Positions 48,184-57,401 of a stretch of DNA of 64,000 nucleotides are shown piece after piece; the first letter of the stretch is position 1; each line of letters starts with the position of its first letter. The DNA comes from a virus: positions 1 to 64,000 of the IMG/VR virus record IMGVR_UViG_3300031758_000042; one strand, 5' to 3'. The translations under genes were made by a program, and so were the position numbers. The notes beneath the pieces are model-generated. The model had not been told where the DNA came from, searched no databases, and saw only the letters and a program-made list of their open reading frames with translations.

Positions 48184-51100
48184 TGCAACCATAGATCCGC
48201 CAGCTGCTCTTCTATTCATACTCATGCTGTTACTGCCTGTACTCTCAACAAGAGATCCAGCAATTCCAGAAGCCAGTTGTTCAGCAAACCCGCCTTGTGG
48301 TACAGCTGACATTGCACCACCCTCAGCATTTCCACCACCATTCGGTACTGTATGACCAGCTTTTTCACCAGCTCCACCAGCAACAACAATCGGTGGCTGC
48401 GCTGAACTTTTTGATAGTTCGACATCTGTTGATCGTCTATTAAGATCTGCTCCAGTCTCTACTGGTGTTGTTGCAGGTCTAGCAGTATTTTCTGCTGGTG
48501 GACATGGAGCTCCACCGCCACCACCTGCTGGAGAAGCTGCAGCCATAGAACCACCACCTCCTGCACCACCACCGCTAGCACCTTCTGAAGGCATACCACT
48601 TCCACCACCGCCACCGCCTGCTCCTCCGGCAGGACTAGGTGCAGCAGTTGCACCACCACCCTCAGCACCTGCAGGTGCTGCATCTTTTTGGCCACCAGCT
48701 CCTGCTGCTGCCATTGCATCTGGGCTACCACCACCCTTGTATTCCCAATGCCACGGTTCGAATGGTTTTTGAAGTGGTCCTTTAAATCCAAACTTAGATG
48801 CGTTTTGGACCATCCACTTATAACCAGGGCTGTTTTGATTGCTACCAAAACTCATATCAAATGCAAGTCCCCAACCATGATTTGACTTGCCTGGAGTAGC
48901 AGCTAGATTTGGCTTTCTTCTCTTAACATCAACCTGCGCAGCATAAGATCTATAAGAGTCTGTTATGCCAAGATCTACTTTATCTTTTGCTGCAGCTGCT
49001 CTCATTGCTTTAAATGCATCAGCTGCTACTGGTTGAGCTTTATGACTTCCTACACCAACAGGTGCAAGAGATGATGGTGGCAACATACCGTTTTGACCTG
49101 ACTTATCACCAGCAGCAAGACCAGCTCCCTCAGTTGCTGGTCCAGTTGGTCCTGATCCTGGAGGAGCAAGTGCTGGTGGTCCTTCTGTAGCTCCAGGAGC
49201 GCCTCCAGCTCCGCCAGCAGGACCGGCACCTCCAGTACCTCCAGCACCGCCAGCCGATCCGCCAGCACCGCCTCCGGCTTGAGGAGCTCCTGGTGGCATA
49301 AAGCCTTCCATTGTACTACCTGGCGCAGAACCCGGAGCTGCAGGACCACCAGCACCACCAGCACTTGGTGATGGGGCGGATGTAGCACCACCACCTTCAG
49401 CTCCGGGTGCAGCAGATCCAGCAGCGCCACCGGCTGCTCCTAAATCTTTTTGTTCTTTATACTTCTTAAACTTTGCTTCTCTATCTGAGAGCCCGTTGAA
49501 ACCACCATTAATAAGTCTTGTTACTAATCTTGTATTTTCAAAGTCTCTTACTTTTGTCTTTACACGTGTATTCCAGTAAGCTATAGCAAGTTTTGCTGCT
49601 ATATCTGGTTGAGAAGCCAAGTCTGGATTATTCTCTAAGTCTACACCAATCTGTTGACCAAACGATCTATAGTTAGCACGACCAGTTAGTTGTACATACC
49701 CTCTACCTCTAAACTTATAACCATCACCTGGCTGTGTGTTACCTAAGTCTTTTCTTCCTTCATATCTTTTTTGTGTAGACGTTGGTCCCCAAATTTCTTG
49801 AAGATACTTGAAGTTACCACTTTCGTGCGCCATCTGTGCCATGAACTGAGCTAACTCAGTATCTTTTATACCAGCAGTTTTTGCAGCACTTAATAATGAT
49901 TGTTCAGAACCACTTCTAGGTGTAGCACCTTTATCACCACCGGCAGAAGGTGTAACAGCACTTGGAGGACCAGCCTGTGTCGCTCCACCAGCTACAGAAG
50001 GAGTAGTTGCACCGCCAGCCGCAGGAGGTGTTTCACTGCTGCCACCTGCTGGAGCAGGTGTTGATGGTGTTGCAGAGTCACCGCCAGCAGCAGGAGCAGG
50101 TGTCGATGGCATTTCTGCTGCTCCGGTCTGAGGTTCACCAGACATAGATTTTTTCATCTCTTCGGCTGCAGATTTTTCAAACTCTAGATTTGATGCATCT
50201 GGCGTACCGCCATATAATCTTATGAATGCTTCTACTAATTCTGGACCAGAGCCACTGGTTTGCCCGCCACGAGCTTTAGCAACTTGACCAAAAGCCCATG
50301 TTCTAAGTTTCGAGATCTCTATATCTCTGTTATCTTTAATACCAGCAGCAGATACCGCTGCTCTTAAACCTTCCATAAAACTATTAAAGTCTTTAATTTT
50401 ACCAGATTTAACTGCAGCTATAAGATGTTCTCTTGGATCTTTAGAACTGATAGCAGCGTCTCTCATTACGACTTCTGCTTCTCTAAAATCTGCACCAGTA
50501 TCATATCTTTCTTCTGGAAGCGGATTAGTTTTCTGATCAATAGCAGATTGCGCCATTGCAGCATCTTTAATATCAACAAATGTCTGTTGAACAGTATCAA
50601 TTTTTCTGCCATCTTTAAGCGAAATGATGTTGCCTCTTATACCAACAACATCATTTTGCGTTAGATTAAATTTCTTTAGAAGCTCAGTTGGTGAAAGCTT
50701 CTTTTCTGGTATTGGTTTATCTGCAAATTGCTGTCTCTCAGCTTCTGGACCTTGTATGACTTGTGATCTAGCACCACCAGTTTTAAGAGTCTGATCAAAT
50801 TTTTCTGCTTCTTCTGGTTTTTCTTTTCTAGATCTAGCAGCATTATATGCAAGATAACCAAGACCACCGACAGCAGTTGCACCTAATACATAAGGATTTG
50901 CCATCATAGCTAAACGACCTGCACCCATTGCAAGTCTTCCAGCAGAACCTAAAAAGCTACCTGCTCTTGAAGCTAAACCTGCTCCTCTTGCAGCCCCTCC
51001 TGCACCTCTAGGCGCAGGTCGACCTCTAGCTCCTCTACCTCTACGATTAATATCAATATCAATATTTGGTCCACCACCATTATCTGGTGGACCGTCATCT

Positions 51101-51687
51101 TGAGTTGGCACATATGATTGAGAAGTATCACCACTAAAAGCAGAAGCTTTTCTATCCATCATCATTCTATTAAGCATATTTTCCATTCTCTCTTGTGAGA
51201 ATAGAATATCTTCTAGCTTTTGATCTATAGCTCTAAGACTGCCTTTCATACTTCTAAGCATATTAGCATTATTTGCATTGCTATTTTTTATATCTGTTAA
51301 TTGTTTAGAGGTTTTTTCTGTAGCCGAATCTGATTTAGATTTGGTAGCATTACTTTCTTTTTTATCACCTCTATTCATCGTAGCTATCTTACCGAGAGGT
51401 CCAAACTTCTCAGCAATAGCTTCTTTACCAGCGGCTTTGGCCATCTGACCGATACTAGGACCGGTCTTACCTTTTATTTTATCGCTTGCTCTTTGTCCTA
51501 ATATACCAAACTTATCACCAATAGCTTCAGCAACAGAAGCTCTTGCCATTCCTCTGACTCTTTGACCGGTAGATAAGTTGGCTTCTGAATTATCCCAATT
51601 TCTGGCATTTCTAGTACTTTCCATGCGACTAGCACGAGATTCTACTTGTCTCTGTCTTTCTGGAGTACGCTGCTTTTTATCTGCCAT
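48181..51687 (-). CDS. Probable tape measure protein with GH19 lysozyme and M15 peptidase domains
   Basis: An 1168-residue protein in four parts. Residues 1-180 are basic and helical. Residues 240-285 form a hydrophobic Gly/Ala segment, and 330-515 are helical. Residues 596-745 are a GH19 chitinase-like lysozyme (MAHESGNFKYLQEIW with E622, FRGRGYVQLTGRANY). Residues 880-985 are an M15 D,D-peptidase with zinc ligands in SNHGWGLAFD (H937, D944) and EPWHWE (H980). Pro/Ala/Gly linkers separate them. It directly follows gp26 and the gp51-like frame on the minus strand, the place of a tape measure gene (T4 gp29). Local wall digestion during DNA entry is inferred. Confidence 0.7.
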   Translation of the reverse strand: MADKKQRTPERQRQVESRASRMESTRNARNWDNSEANLSTGQRVRGMARASVAEAIGDKFGILGQRASDKIKGKTGPSIGQMAKAAGKEAIAEKFGPLGKIATMNRGDKKESNATKSKSDSATEKTSKQLTDIKNSNANNANMLRSMKGSLRAIDQKLEDILFSQERMENMLNRMMMDRKASAFSGDTSQSYVPTQDDGPPDNGGGPNIDIDINRRGRGARGRPAPRGAGGAARGAGLASRAGSFLGSAGRLAMGAGRLAMMANPYVLGATAVGGLGYLAYNAARSRKEKPEEAEKFDQTLKTGGARSQVIQGPEAERQQFADKPIPEKKLSPTELLKKFNLTQNDVVGIRGNIISLKDGRKIDTVQQTFVDIKDAAMAQSAIDQKTNPLPEERYDTGADFREAEVVMRDAAISSKDPREHLIAAVKSGKIKDFNSFMEGLRAAVSAAGIKDNRDIEISKLRTWAFGQVAKARGGQTSGSGPELVEAFIRLYGGTPDASNLEFEKSAAEEMKKSMSGEPQTGAAEMPSTPAPAAGGDSATPSTPAPAGGSSETPPAAGGATTPSVAGGATQAGPPSAVTPSAGGDKGATPRSGSEQSLLSAAKTAGIKDTELAQFMAQMAHESGNFKYLQEIWGPTSTQKRYEGRKDLGNTQPGDGYKFRGRGYVQLTGRANYRSFGQQIGVDLENNPDLASQPDIAAKLAIAYWNTRVKTKVRDFENTRLVTRLINGGFNGLSDREAKFKKYKEQKDLGAAGGAAGSAAPGAEGGGATSAPSPSAGGAGGPAAPGSAPGSTMEGFMPPGAPQAGGGAGGSAGGAGGTGGAGPAGGAGGAPGATEGPPALAPPGSGPTGPATEGAGLAAGDKSGQNGMLPPSSLAPVGVGSHKAQPVAADAFKAMRAAAAKDKVDLGITDSYRSYAAQVDVKRRKPNLAATPGKSNHGWGLAFDMSFGSNQNSPGYKWMVQNASKFGFKGPLQKPFEPWHWEYKGGGSPDAMAAAGAGGQKDAAPAGAEGGGATAAPSPAGGAGGGGGGSGMPSEGASGGGAGGGGSMAAASPAGGGGGAPCPPAENTARPATTPVETGADLNRRSTDVELSKSSAQPPIVVAGGAGEKAGHTVPNGGGNAEGGAMSAVPQGGFAEQLASGIAGSLVESTGSNSMSMNRRAAGGSMVA

Positions 51688-51868
51688 TTTTCTTCGCTTT
51701 TTGTTCGTCTTCTAATCTTTTAAGATATTCATTTAGAAGTGTAACATAGATATCACGTTCGAATGGTATAATATTTTCAACTTCTTCTATCGAATATTTA
51801 TGATGCTGAGCCAAGCTAAATATTGTCTTATAGTAATTCTCAAGTGTATTATGGCTCAGCGAAACGTA
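51677..51868 (-). CDS. gp51-like hub/chaperone frame, probably reached by -1 frameshift
   Basis: A 63-codon open frame follows gene 26 in the -1 frame and has no ATG or GTG start; the only TTG lies inside the conserved text. It reads LENYYKTIFSLAQHHKYSIEEVENIIPFERDIYVTLL, a short protein repeatedly found after gene 26 in T4-like marine phages. The end of gene 26 holds T TTT TTT (51874-51868), a perfect -1 slippery heptamer, which would fuse it to gp26. Frameshifted chaperone pairs ahead of the tape measure gene are a known theme in phage tails. The stop overlaps the start of the tape measure gene. Confidence 0.65.
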   Translation of the reverse strand, partial: YVSLSHNTLENYYKTIFSLAQHHKYSIEEVENIIPFERDIYVTLLNEYLKRLEDEQKAKKNGR

Positions 51869-52572
51869 AAAAAATCGTTTAACGTAGAGAGCACAATCTT
51901 CCTGTCATTACCAAGAGAGTTCTTATAATTTATTTCATATCTCACTGATGGAACATTATTAAAGAAGTCTTTAATGCTATCATAGACTTTAACCGGAAGG
52001 CTTTCTAAAAACTCATTAAGTTCTTTATCAGTAGCATTTTTGATATCGTGTATTTCGTCTCCAACAAATATCTTTTCAATACATGATTTAATCACATAAT
52101 CTACAAGCTCGTTTAAATTGTCAGATTTTAAAAGCATTTCTTTATCATCATACATCTTTGCAGAAGGATGTCTTAATTGTATATTAATCTTATCATCAAC
52201 CTTGATCATGTTTGATACAGATTCTGGAAATACAACTTCAACTTTATCTAGATCTACAACAAAATCATAGATCTTTTCATCTTCATTATCAACATATGAA
52301 ACATTGCTAGAGTTGCTGATAGAAAATGCTCTTATCTTTAAGAAGACATATTCAAGATCAAAGATAGTAAAATCATTAACGTTTGCATTAGGTGTTACTA
52401 TGCAATTATTTACTACTTGTTTGATAGCCGTAAAGATATCGATATCTTCTTTACTTTCTTTAGCAAAGAGAAGTATCTTTTCTTCTTTAACTAGCATTGG
52501 TCTAAGACGAATCTTCTTCTTAGTAGATGGAATAGTCACGTCAATAGTTGGGTGTGTAAGCTTAGGTAACAT
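51856..52572 (-). CDS. 26: Baseplate hub/tail assembly protein gp26
   Basis: 238 residues; TIDVTIPSTKKKIRLRPMLVKEEKILLFAKES near the N terminus is the typical gp26 start in T4-like phages, followed by ENCIVTPNANVNDFTIFDLEYVFLKIRAFSISN-type text. In T4 gp26 helps build the baseplate hub. Here its last codons contain a T7 run that can slip into the gp51-like frame, so gp26 may exist in a short and an extended form. Confidence 0.82.
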   Translation of the reverse strand: MLPKLTHPTIDVTIPSTKKKIRLRPMLVKEEKILLFAKESKEDIDIFTAIKQVVNNCIVTPNANVNDFTIFDLEYVFLKIRAFSISNSSNVSYVDNEDEKIYDFVVDLDKVEVVFPESVSNMIKVDDKINIQLRHPSAKMYDDKEMLLKSDNLNELVDYVIKSCIEKIFVGDEIHDIKNATDKELNEFLESLPVKVYDSIKDFFNNVPSVRYEINYKNSLGNDRKIVLSTLNDFFTFR

Positions 52573-52595
52573 TATATTTCTCCATTATTAAACTA

Positions 52596-53477
52596 TTATC
52601 CAAATTGGCCTGATAACCAATATTCTAATTCCCAAAAACTTAGTTTTAAATTAACGCTTTCAGGTGCACCATTCTTAAAGAACGATGGTACACCAGAAGC
52701 AGTGTAGTTTACTGAGACATCTGTACATACACAAGGTTTAAATTTATAAAGATAATCAGTTCCAACAAATGATATATTAAATACTTTTGGAAATGTGAAA
52801 TAAGTTCCACTAAATGCTATACCTGGTGCTGACCAATTATTTATTTGATTAATCATTTTTTTTAATTCATCAGATTCTGTCTGTGATTTAGGTGCAAGTT
52901 TCCAATTCATTTCATGTTTTTTATATGAAGGACCTTTAAGCATGATAACTTGAAAATTGTTTTTAGCCATACCAAATATTTGACCAGCAGCCCCAGCTAC
53001 ATTAGAACCACCCGTCATTTTACTAAGAGCATTTCCAAAAGCAGAAGCAACAGCACCAGCACCTATGCCTGCTGCCATCGCACCAACATTTTTTTCAGTT
53101 GCTTCATCACTCTTTAAAGCTCCTGCTCCAGCAACCGCAGCTGCACCAAGATCACCAAGAGTATCAGGTGAATATTCAATATGATTAGCATCAGTTATTC
53201 CTGCAGGAATAGGTAATACTATTTGTCCTAATGTAGTCGTTTTTGATACTTCAAATGCATTAAGTCTTTCGAAAGAACCAACACCTATACTTACAAAAAA
53301 TCTAGGTTCATCTTCTAAAAAGTTATATCTTTGTGGTGAACCGGTTGCTTCTTTTTGTTTTTTACTAATATCATCTACTGGTGTTGTAGATGATACACCA
53401 ACAGCCGGTGTAGCTACACCCGGCGCTTCTGTTTTTTGTGTTGAATTAGACTGATTAGTCTGTAAATTAGATGCCAT
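52596..53477 (-). CDS. Baseplate tail-tube cap/initiator protein (gp48/gp54-type)
   Basis: 293 residues. EDEPRFFVSIGVGSFERLNAFEV is followed by an Ala/Gly-rich hydrophobic middle. The sequence ends with FQVIMLKGPSYKKHEMNWKLAPKSQTESDELKKMINQI and LKLSFWELEYWLSGQFG, a layout matching the tube-cap proteins of T4-like phages. gp48 and gp54 are related and cannot be separated by eye. It begins the minus-strand tail operon that continues to gp26, gp51 and the tape measure gene. Confidence 0.65.
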   Translation of the reverse strand: MASNLQTNQSNSTQKTEAPGVATPAVGVSSTTPVDDISKKQKEATGSPQRYNFLEDEPRFFVSIGVGSFERLNAFEVSKTTTLGQIVLPIPAGITDANHIEYSPDTLGDLGAAAVAGAGALKSDEATEKNVGAMAAGIGAGAVASAFGNALSKMTGGSNVAGAAGQIFGMAKNNFQVIMLKGPSYKKHEMNWKLAPKSQTESDELKKMINQINNWSAPGIAFSGTYFTFPKVFNISFVGTDYLYKFKPCVCTDVSVNYTASGVPSFFKNGAPESVNLKLSFWELEYWLSGQFG

Positions 53478-53486
53478 CTTTTTTCC

Positions 53487-53494
53487 TATAAATA
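53487..53494 (+). promoter_or_regulatory. T4-type late promoter TATAAATA for gene 4
   Basis: Exact octamer ending only 5 nt before the ATG at 53500. With standard spacing the transcript would start at the ATG itself, giving a leaderless message; no Shine-Dalgarno is present. Confidence 0.65.
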
Positions 53495-53499
53495 CTCAT

Positions 53500-53940
53500 A
53501 TGTTACATCAAGGCTACTTCAAACCAAAAAATCCTCAAAAATATAAAGGCGACCCGACTAATATTATTTATAGGTCAGGGTGGGAACTTAAATTCATGCT
53601 TTATGTAGATTCTCATCCAGAAATATTAGAATGGGGAAGTGAAGAGTTTTCAATACCATATAGATCACCGATAGATGGTAGAATACATCGCTATTTTCCA
53701 GATTTTTATATCAAGAAAAAAGTTAAAGATGGAAAATCACAAACTCTGGTTGTCGAGATTAAGCCTCTTAAACAAACTGTAGAACCAGAAAAGCAAAATA
53801 AGAAGACAAAGAGATATATTAATGAAGTCATGACTTGGGGAATAAATAGCTCTAAGTGGAAAGCTGCTCATGAGTTCTGTAAAGAACGTAATTGGCAGTT
53901 TCTTATTTTAACAGAAAAAGAGTTGAACATAAAATACTAA
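53500..53940 (+). CDS. 4: Head completion protein gp4
   Basis: 146 residues matching T4 gp4 (150 aa): GYFKPKNPQKYKGDPTNIIYRSGWELKFMLYVDSHPEILEWGSEEFSIPY, RIHRYFPDFYIK, and TLVVEIKPLKQT. The fold is nuclease-like (E ... D ... E-x-K), as noted for this family. gp4 closes or trims the packaged head before tail joining. The next gene starts in a TAATG overlap. Possible leaderless translation is discussed under the promoter. Confidence 0.92.
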   Translation: MLHQGYFKPKNPQKYKGDPTNIIYRSGWELKFMLYVDSHPEILEWGSEEFSIPYRSPIDGRIHRYFPDFYIKKKVKDGKSQTLVVEIKPLKQTVEPEKQNKKTKRYINEVMTWGINSSKWKAAHEFCKERNWQFLILTEKELNIKY

Positions 53941-54530
53941 TGGCATATATTTTTCAAAAATTATCCAAACAGGCAGGTAAAGCAAACATCTCTCAGAAAG
54001 ATGTAGCAGATGCTCGCGAGTGGTTCAGGACAGAAGCAGGTAATATAAAGAAAGTAAACACAAATAAACTGATGCAGACTGCTTTCGATAGTCCACAGAT
54101 GAGTCCAGCGTCTATTGGTCAGATGTTTATGTTTTTTTATGATCCAAAAACAAAAGATAGTTTGCCATACTATGATAGATTTCCATTAATATTTCCTATT
54201 AACTTTTATAAAGATGGATTCTTAGGAATTAATCTTCATTATATACCACCATATACAAGAGCCAAGTTAATGGACTCTTTGTATTCTACTATAAATAATA
54301 AGAAATATGATAATACAACTAAACTTAAGATTAGCTATGAACTCTTAAATGCTGCTGGTAGATTTAAAGAATTTAAACCTTGTATAAAGAGATATTTGTT
54401 CAGTCATGTTGTATCAAACTTTCAGTATGTAAGTCCTGAAGATTGGGACAAAGCAATAATGCTACCAACAGAAAGATTTGTTGGTAAGTCAAAAGATAAA
54501 GTTTGGGCAGACTCAATGAGTAAGATCTAA
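53940..54530 (+). CDS. Conserved T4-like marine-phage structural-region protein
   Basis: The start is set at ATG 53940 (MAYIFQKLSKQAGKANI) in a TAATG overlap with gene 4; the longer frame would overlap by 49 nt. 196 residues with FMFFYDPKTKDSLPYYDRFPLIFPINFYKDGFLGINLHYIPPYTRAKLMD and KPCIKRYLFSHVVSNF. Lies between gp4 and tail-tube-like and gp53 genes, so a virion or packaging role is likely. Specific function not recognised. Confidence 0.65.
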   Translation: MAYIFQKLSKQAGKANISQKDVADAREWFRTEAGNIKKVNTNKLMQTAFDSPQMSPASIGQMFMFFYDPKTKDSLPYYDRFPLIFPINFYKDGFLGINLHYIPPYTRAKLMDSLYSTINNKKYDNTTKLKISYELLNAAGRFKEFKPCIKRYLFSHVVSNFQYVSPEDWDKAIMLPTERFVGKSKDKVWADSMSKI

Positions 54531-55264
54531 TGTCATTTAATGTACAAAACTTCGTATCAAGAATAAATGAAGCTGGCGGCTTAGTTCAGAACAACAAGTT
54601 TCGTTTAACTATAACACCACCTACTATTTTAAGTAGTAGTCAAAAATATAACGAAGACACTAAAGCAAGTATAACAAGCGGTGCTAGGACTTTAGAATAT
54701 TTTTGTGCAAGTGCATCTATCCCTGGTGTTAATTTAAATACACATGAAATTAGAAGATATGGTTATGGTCCTATGGAAAAGAGACCATACTCCGTATCAT
54801 TTGCTGATGCCACATTTAACATTTATTTTGATGCAAAAAGAAAAAATTACGATTTCTTTCAAACATGGGTAAGTAGTATTATGGACTATGATGTCAATAA
54901 TAGTACTAATAGTAAATTTTTACTAGAATACAAGTCTGAATACAGATCAACTATTGATTTAGAAGTATTTGATAATTCAGGTTTTATAGTCGCTCATTAT
55001 GTTATGGATGAAGCTTTCCCAATATCTATTGGTGATATACCATTAAACTGGGGAGATACAAATAGCATCATAAAAATACCAGTTACATTTACATTCTTCA
55101 CTTGGAGAAATGAAAGCGTTCAAAATTCTTCTAGATTTGAAGAAGTATCTTCGAGAGTACCAAATATATTTGGTGAAGTAGTAAAACAAACACAGGTTAT
55201 TCCAGCTACAGGCAGTGTATTGAATGGTGATTCTAACGCTGTACAAAATTTTGGAGATTACTGA
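54530..55264 (+). CDS. Tail-tube-fold (gp19-like) protein
   Basis: 244 residues. The text TLEYFCASASIPGVNLNTHEIRRYGYGPMEKRPYSVSFADATFNIYFDAKRKNYDFFQTWVSSIM resembles the tail-tube protein fold (an SIPG segment, RYGxG, a beta strand, and a W-x-x-x-I helix). It may be a tube-related baseplate protein rather than the major tube gene, because it sits between gp4 and gp53. Overlaps the preceding stop by 1 nt. Confidence 0.65.
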   Translation: MSFNVQNFVSRINEAGGLVQNNKFRLTITPPTILSSSQKYNEDTKASITSGARTLEYFCASASIPGVNLNTHEIRRYGYGPMEKRPYSVSFADATFNIYFDAKRKNYDFFQTWVSSIMDYDVNNSTNSKFLLEYKSEYRSTIDLEVFDNSGFIVAHYVMDEAFPISIGDIPLNWGDTNSIIKIPVTFTFFTWRNESVQNSSRFEEVSSRVPNIFGEVVKQTQVIPATGSVLNGDSNAVQNFGDY

Positions 55265-55267
55265 GTA

Positions 55268-56155
55268 ATGGAAACATATTTTACTAAATTCCCAAATACT
55301 GTGTACAATGATACATCTTGTACAGATATAACAAAAAGAGTTTCTATCTCTCAAAAAATCTTGAGAAGAAAAAATCTGTTTTATCTATATGAGATTGAAA
55401 ATGATTTAAGACCAGATCAAGTTTCAAATTATTATTATAATGATCCTGCATATGAATGGCTAATATACTTACAAAATGAAATCATAGATCCATACTATGG
55501 ATGGTATATCTCTGAAAATGATTTTAATAATATGATAGTAGATACATATGGATCATATGAAAAAGCTTTACAAAAAATAAAATATTATCAACTTAATTGG
55601 TTTGGCGAACTTTCAGATATATCTGTATCTTTTTATAATAATAATTTACCGGATGTTTTAAAAAAATATTATGTACCAGACTATGGAGCTGGTGTTAAAA
55701 TCGTTTCTTATAAACTCAGGGAAGAAGATTGGATAGTTAATACGAATAAAATAATGAAATTAAATTTAAGTTCATTTATAACTTCAAATGTAAATGGCAA
55801 CTCATTTACAACCAGTGAGATTGTAAATATCAAACAGAACTATGCAACATCTGAAACTACAGCTAATGCAGAAGTCGTTGTTGCTAATAGCACGGTAGTA
55901 ACTATTAAAAATGTAGAAGGCAGTATAGCTAATAATTTTTACGTGGTACAACCTTCAACAAATACTATAGCTCAATATACTAACAGCGAAGTCATATCAC
56001 AAAACATACCAAGTGATGAAACGATATATTGGACTGCAATCTCTTGTTACGAATATGAAAGAAGAAAAAATGAAGCAAATAAGACTATTAGATTGCTTGA
56101 TTCAAACTTTGCATTAGAAGCCGCTGAAAACTTAAGAGTAAAGTTATTGGATTAA
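55268..56155 (+). CDS. 53: Baseplate wedge protein gp53
   Basis: The N-terminal 110 residues match T4 gp53: DITKRVSISQKIL, FYLYEIENDLRPDQVSNYYYNDPAYEWLIYLQNEIIDPYYGWYISENDF, with the typical NP/DPxYxW and DPYYGW motifs. The 295-residue length exceeds T4 gp53 (196), with an added beta domain (about 165-265). gp53 clamps wedges to the hub in the baseplate. Confidence 0.88.
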   Translation: METYFTKFPNTVYNDTSCTDITKRVSISQKILRRKNLFYLYEIENDLRPDQVSNYYYNDPAYEWLIYLQNEIIDPYYGWYISENDFNNMIVDTYGSYEKALQKIKYYQLNWFGELSDISVSFYNNNLPDVLKKYYVPDYGAGVKIVSYKLREEDWIVNTNKIMKLNLSSFITSNVNGNSFTTSEIVNIKQNYATSETTANAEVVVANSTVVTIKNVEGSIANNFYVVQPSTNTIAQYTNSEVISQNIPSDETIYWTAISCYEYERRKNEANKTIRLLDSNFALEAAENLRVKLLD

Positions 56156-56159
56156 CAAC

Positions 56160-57398
56160 ATGAGTATGCCAACACCTGGTGAAGTTACCATAAGACAATT
56201 ATCTGTAAATGGTACAGACTTATCACCTTACGTCTATGAACTATCGATTTATGAAAGTCTTTTTAAACCCTTTAGAGCTGCTGAAGTTACCATTACTGAT
56301 ACAAATAACGTAATGAAAAACTTAGAAATAAAAGGAAATGAAGACGTAGAGATGAGTATTGAATGTGCTGGTGAAATATACACAGGAAAGTTTAAAGTAT
56401 TATCACCAGAAAATGGTAACTCTTCTCAGAATATGAGAGTGCAAGGTGTAAAATTAAATCTAGTTAGTGAGATTTTTTTAAAGAATAAAACTACTACTGT
56501 ACAGAAATCATTTAAAAATATAACCGGTTCTGATGCTGTAAAAAAGATATTTGATGAACTTGGTGTTAAAGGTAACCTTGATGCATCTAGCAGTAAAGGT
56601 ATGATAGGTGAGAATGAGCCTTATATAGTTTCTAACTTAAATCCATTTGAAGCAATACATGGTATAAGAACTAGAATAACCGGTGACAAATATAAGACTG
56701 GAGCTTATTGTTTTTTTGAAGACAAAGAAGGAAACTATATCTTTAAACAATTAGAAGAGTTGTTTGATAACATGTCACCAGTAGCAAAGTTTACACATAA
56801 GTCTACGCAAGGTGGAAATATAAAAGACATGGAAGGTCAGAGTTATAATATAATTGGTTTTCAAGAAAAAACATCTTTTAGTCCTGGCGGCAGGTTTGAT
56901 ATTGGTGATGTCATGAACTCTAGAAAATCTGCACAGGTTAGCACCTATAGTACTTCAGAATCTAAGTTTAATAAAGGCCAAGTAAAAGATCCTGCTGAAG
57001 GAAAAAAAGGTGGTGAGTTTAAAGTTAATGATAATTATGGCAGTAGTGGTAAACCAAGATCTACAACTGTTATACCACATGATAAGAGATTAGAAAAAAA
57101 CTCAGTACAAGCAGAGAAGAGTGCAGAAGAACAAAGATATGTTCAAGAAGTAAAAAATGGTCCTCAATGTACTATACAAGTGTTGATGGACTCAGGTATA
57201 AAGTGCACAGTTGGTAAAGCTGTCTCAGCAGATATATCACAACCTATAGGTGATATGACTAATGCGCAATCCGGAAATCCTATTGGTGGTGATATGCTAG
57301 TAATAAACTTAAGACACCACATAAAGATGTATAATGCTAAACCTAAAGCTACTACTATATTAGAGTTAGCTAAGGGTGGGTATAACAAAGGAACTTAA
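56160..57398 (+). CDS. Baseplate hub protein gp27-like
   Basis: 412 residues with the order of a gp27/gpD-type hub: an N-terminal barrel (EVTIRQLSVNGTDLSPYVYELSIYESLFKPF), and a central FKNITGSDAVKKIFDELGVKGNLDASS and NLNPFEAIHGIRTRI segment in which the residues read a tube-like domain. The C-terminal barrel contains LVINLRHHIKMYNAKPKATTILEL. It should form the trimeric base under the spike. T4 gp27 is 391 aa. Confidence 0.78.
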   Translation: MSMPTPGEVTIRQLSVNGTDLSPYVYELSIYESLFKPFRAAEVTITDTNNVMKNLEIKGNEDVEMSIECAGEIYTGKFKVLSPENGNSSQNMRVQGVKLNLVSEIFLKNKTTTVQKSFKNITGSDAVKKIFDELGVKGNLDASSSKGMIGENEPYIVSNLNPFEAIHGIRTRITGDKYKTGAYCFFEDKEGNYIFKQLEELFDNMSPVAKFTHKSTQGGNIKDMEGQSYNIIGFQEKTSFSPGGRFDIGDVMNSRKSAQVSTYSTSESKFNKGQVKDPAEGKKGGEFKVNDNYGSSGKPRSTTVIPHDKRLEKNSVQAEKSAEEQRYVQEVKNGPQCTIQVLMDSGIKCTVGKAVSADISQPIGDMTNAQSGNPIGGDMLVINLRHHIKMYNAKPKATTILELAKGGYNKGT

Positions 57399-57401
57399 TT
57401 A

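Noticed and set aside
48459-49430. Leu/Val-rich minus-strand ORFs inside the 1168-aa gene
   Set aside because: They are frame shadows of Gly/Ala/Pro codon repeats and have no domain text.
54600-54660. Short direct repeats and AT-rich runs in tail genes
   Set aside because: No regular spacing or repeat units; no CRISPR array was seen anywhere in the window.
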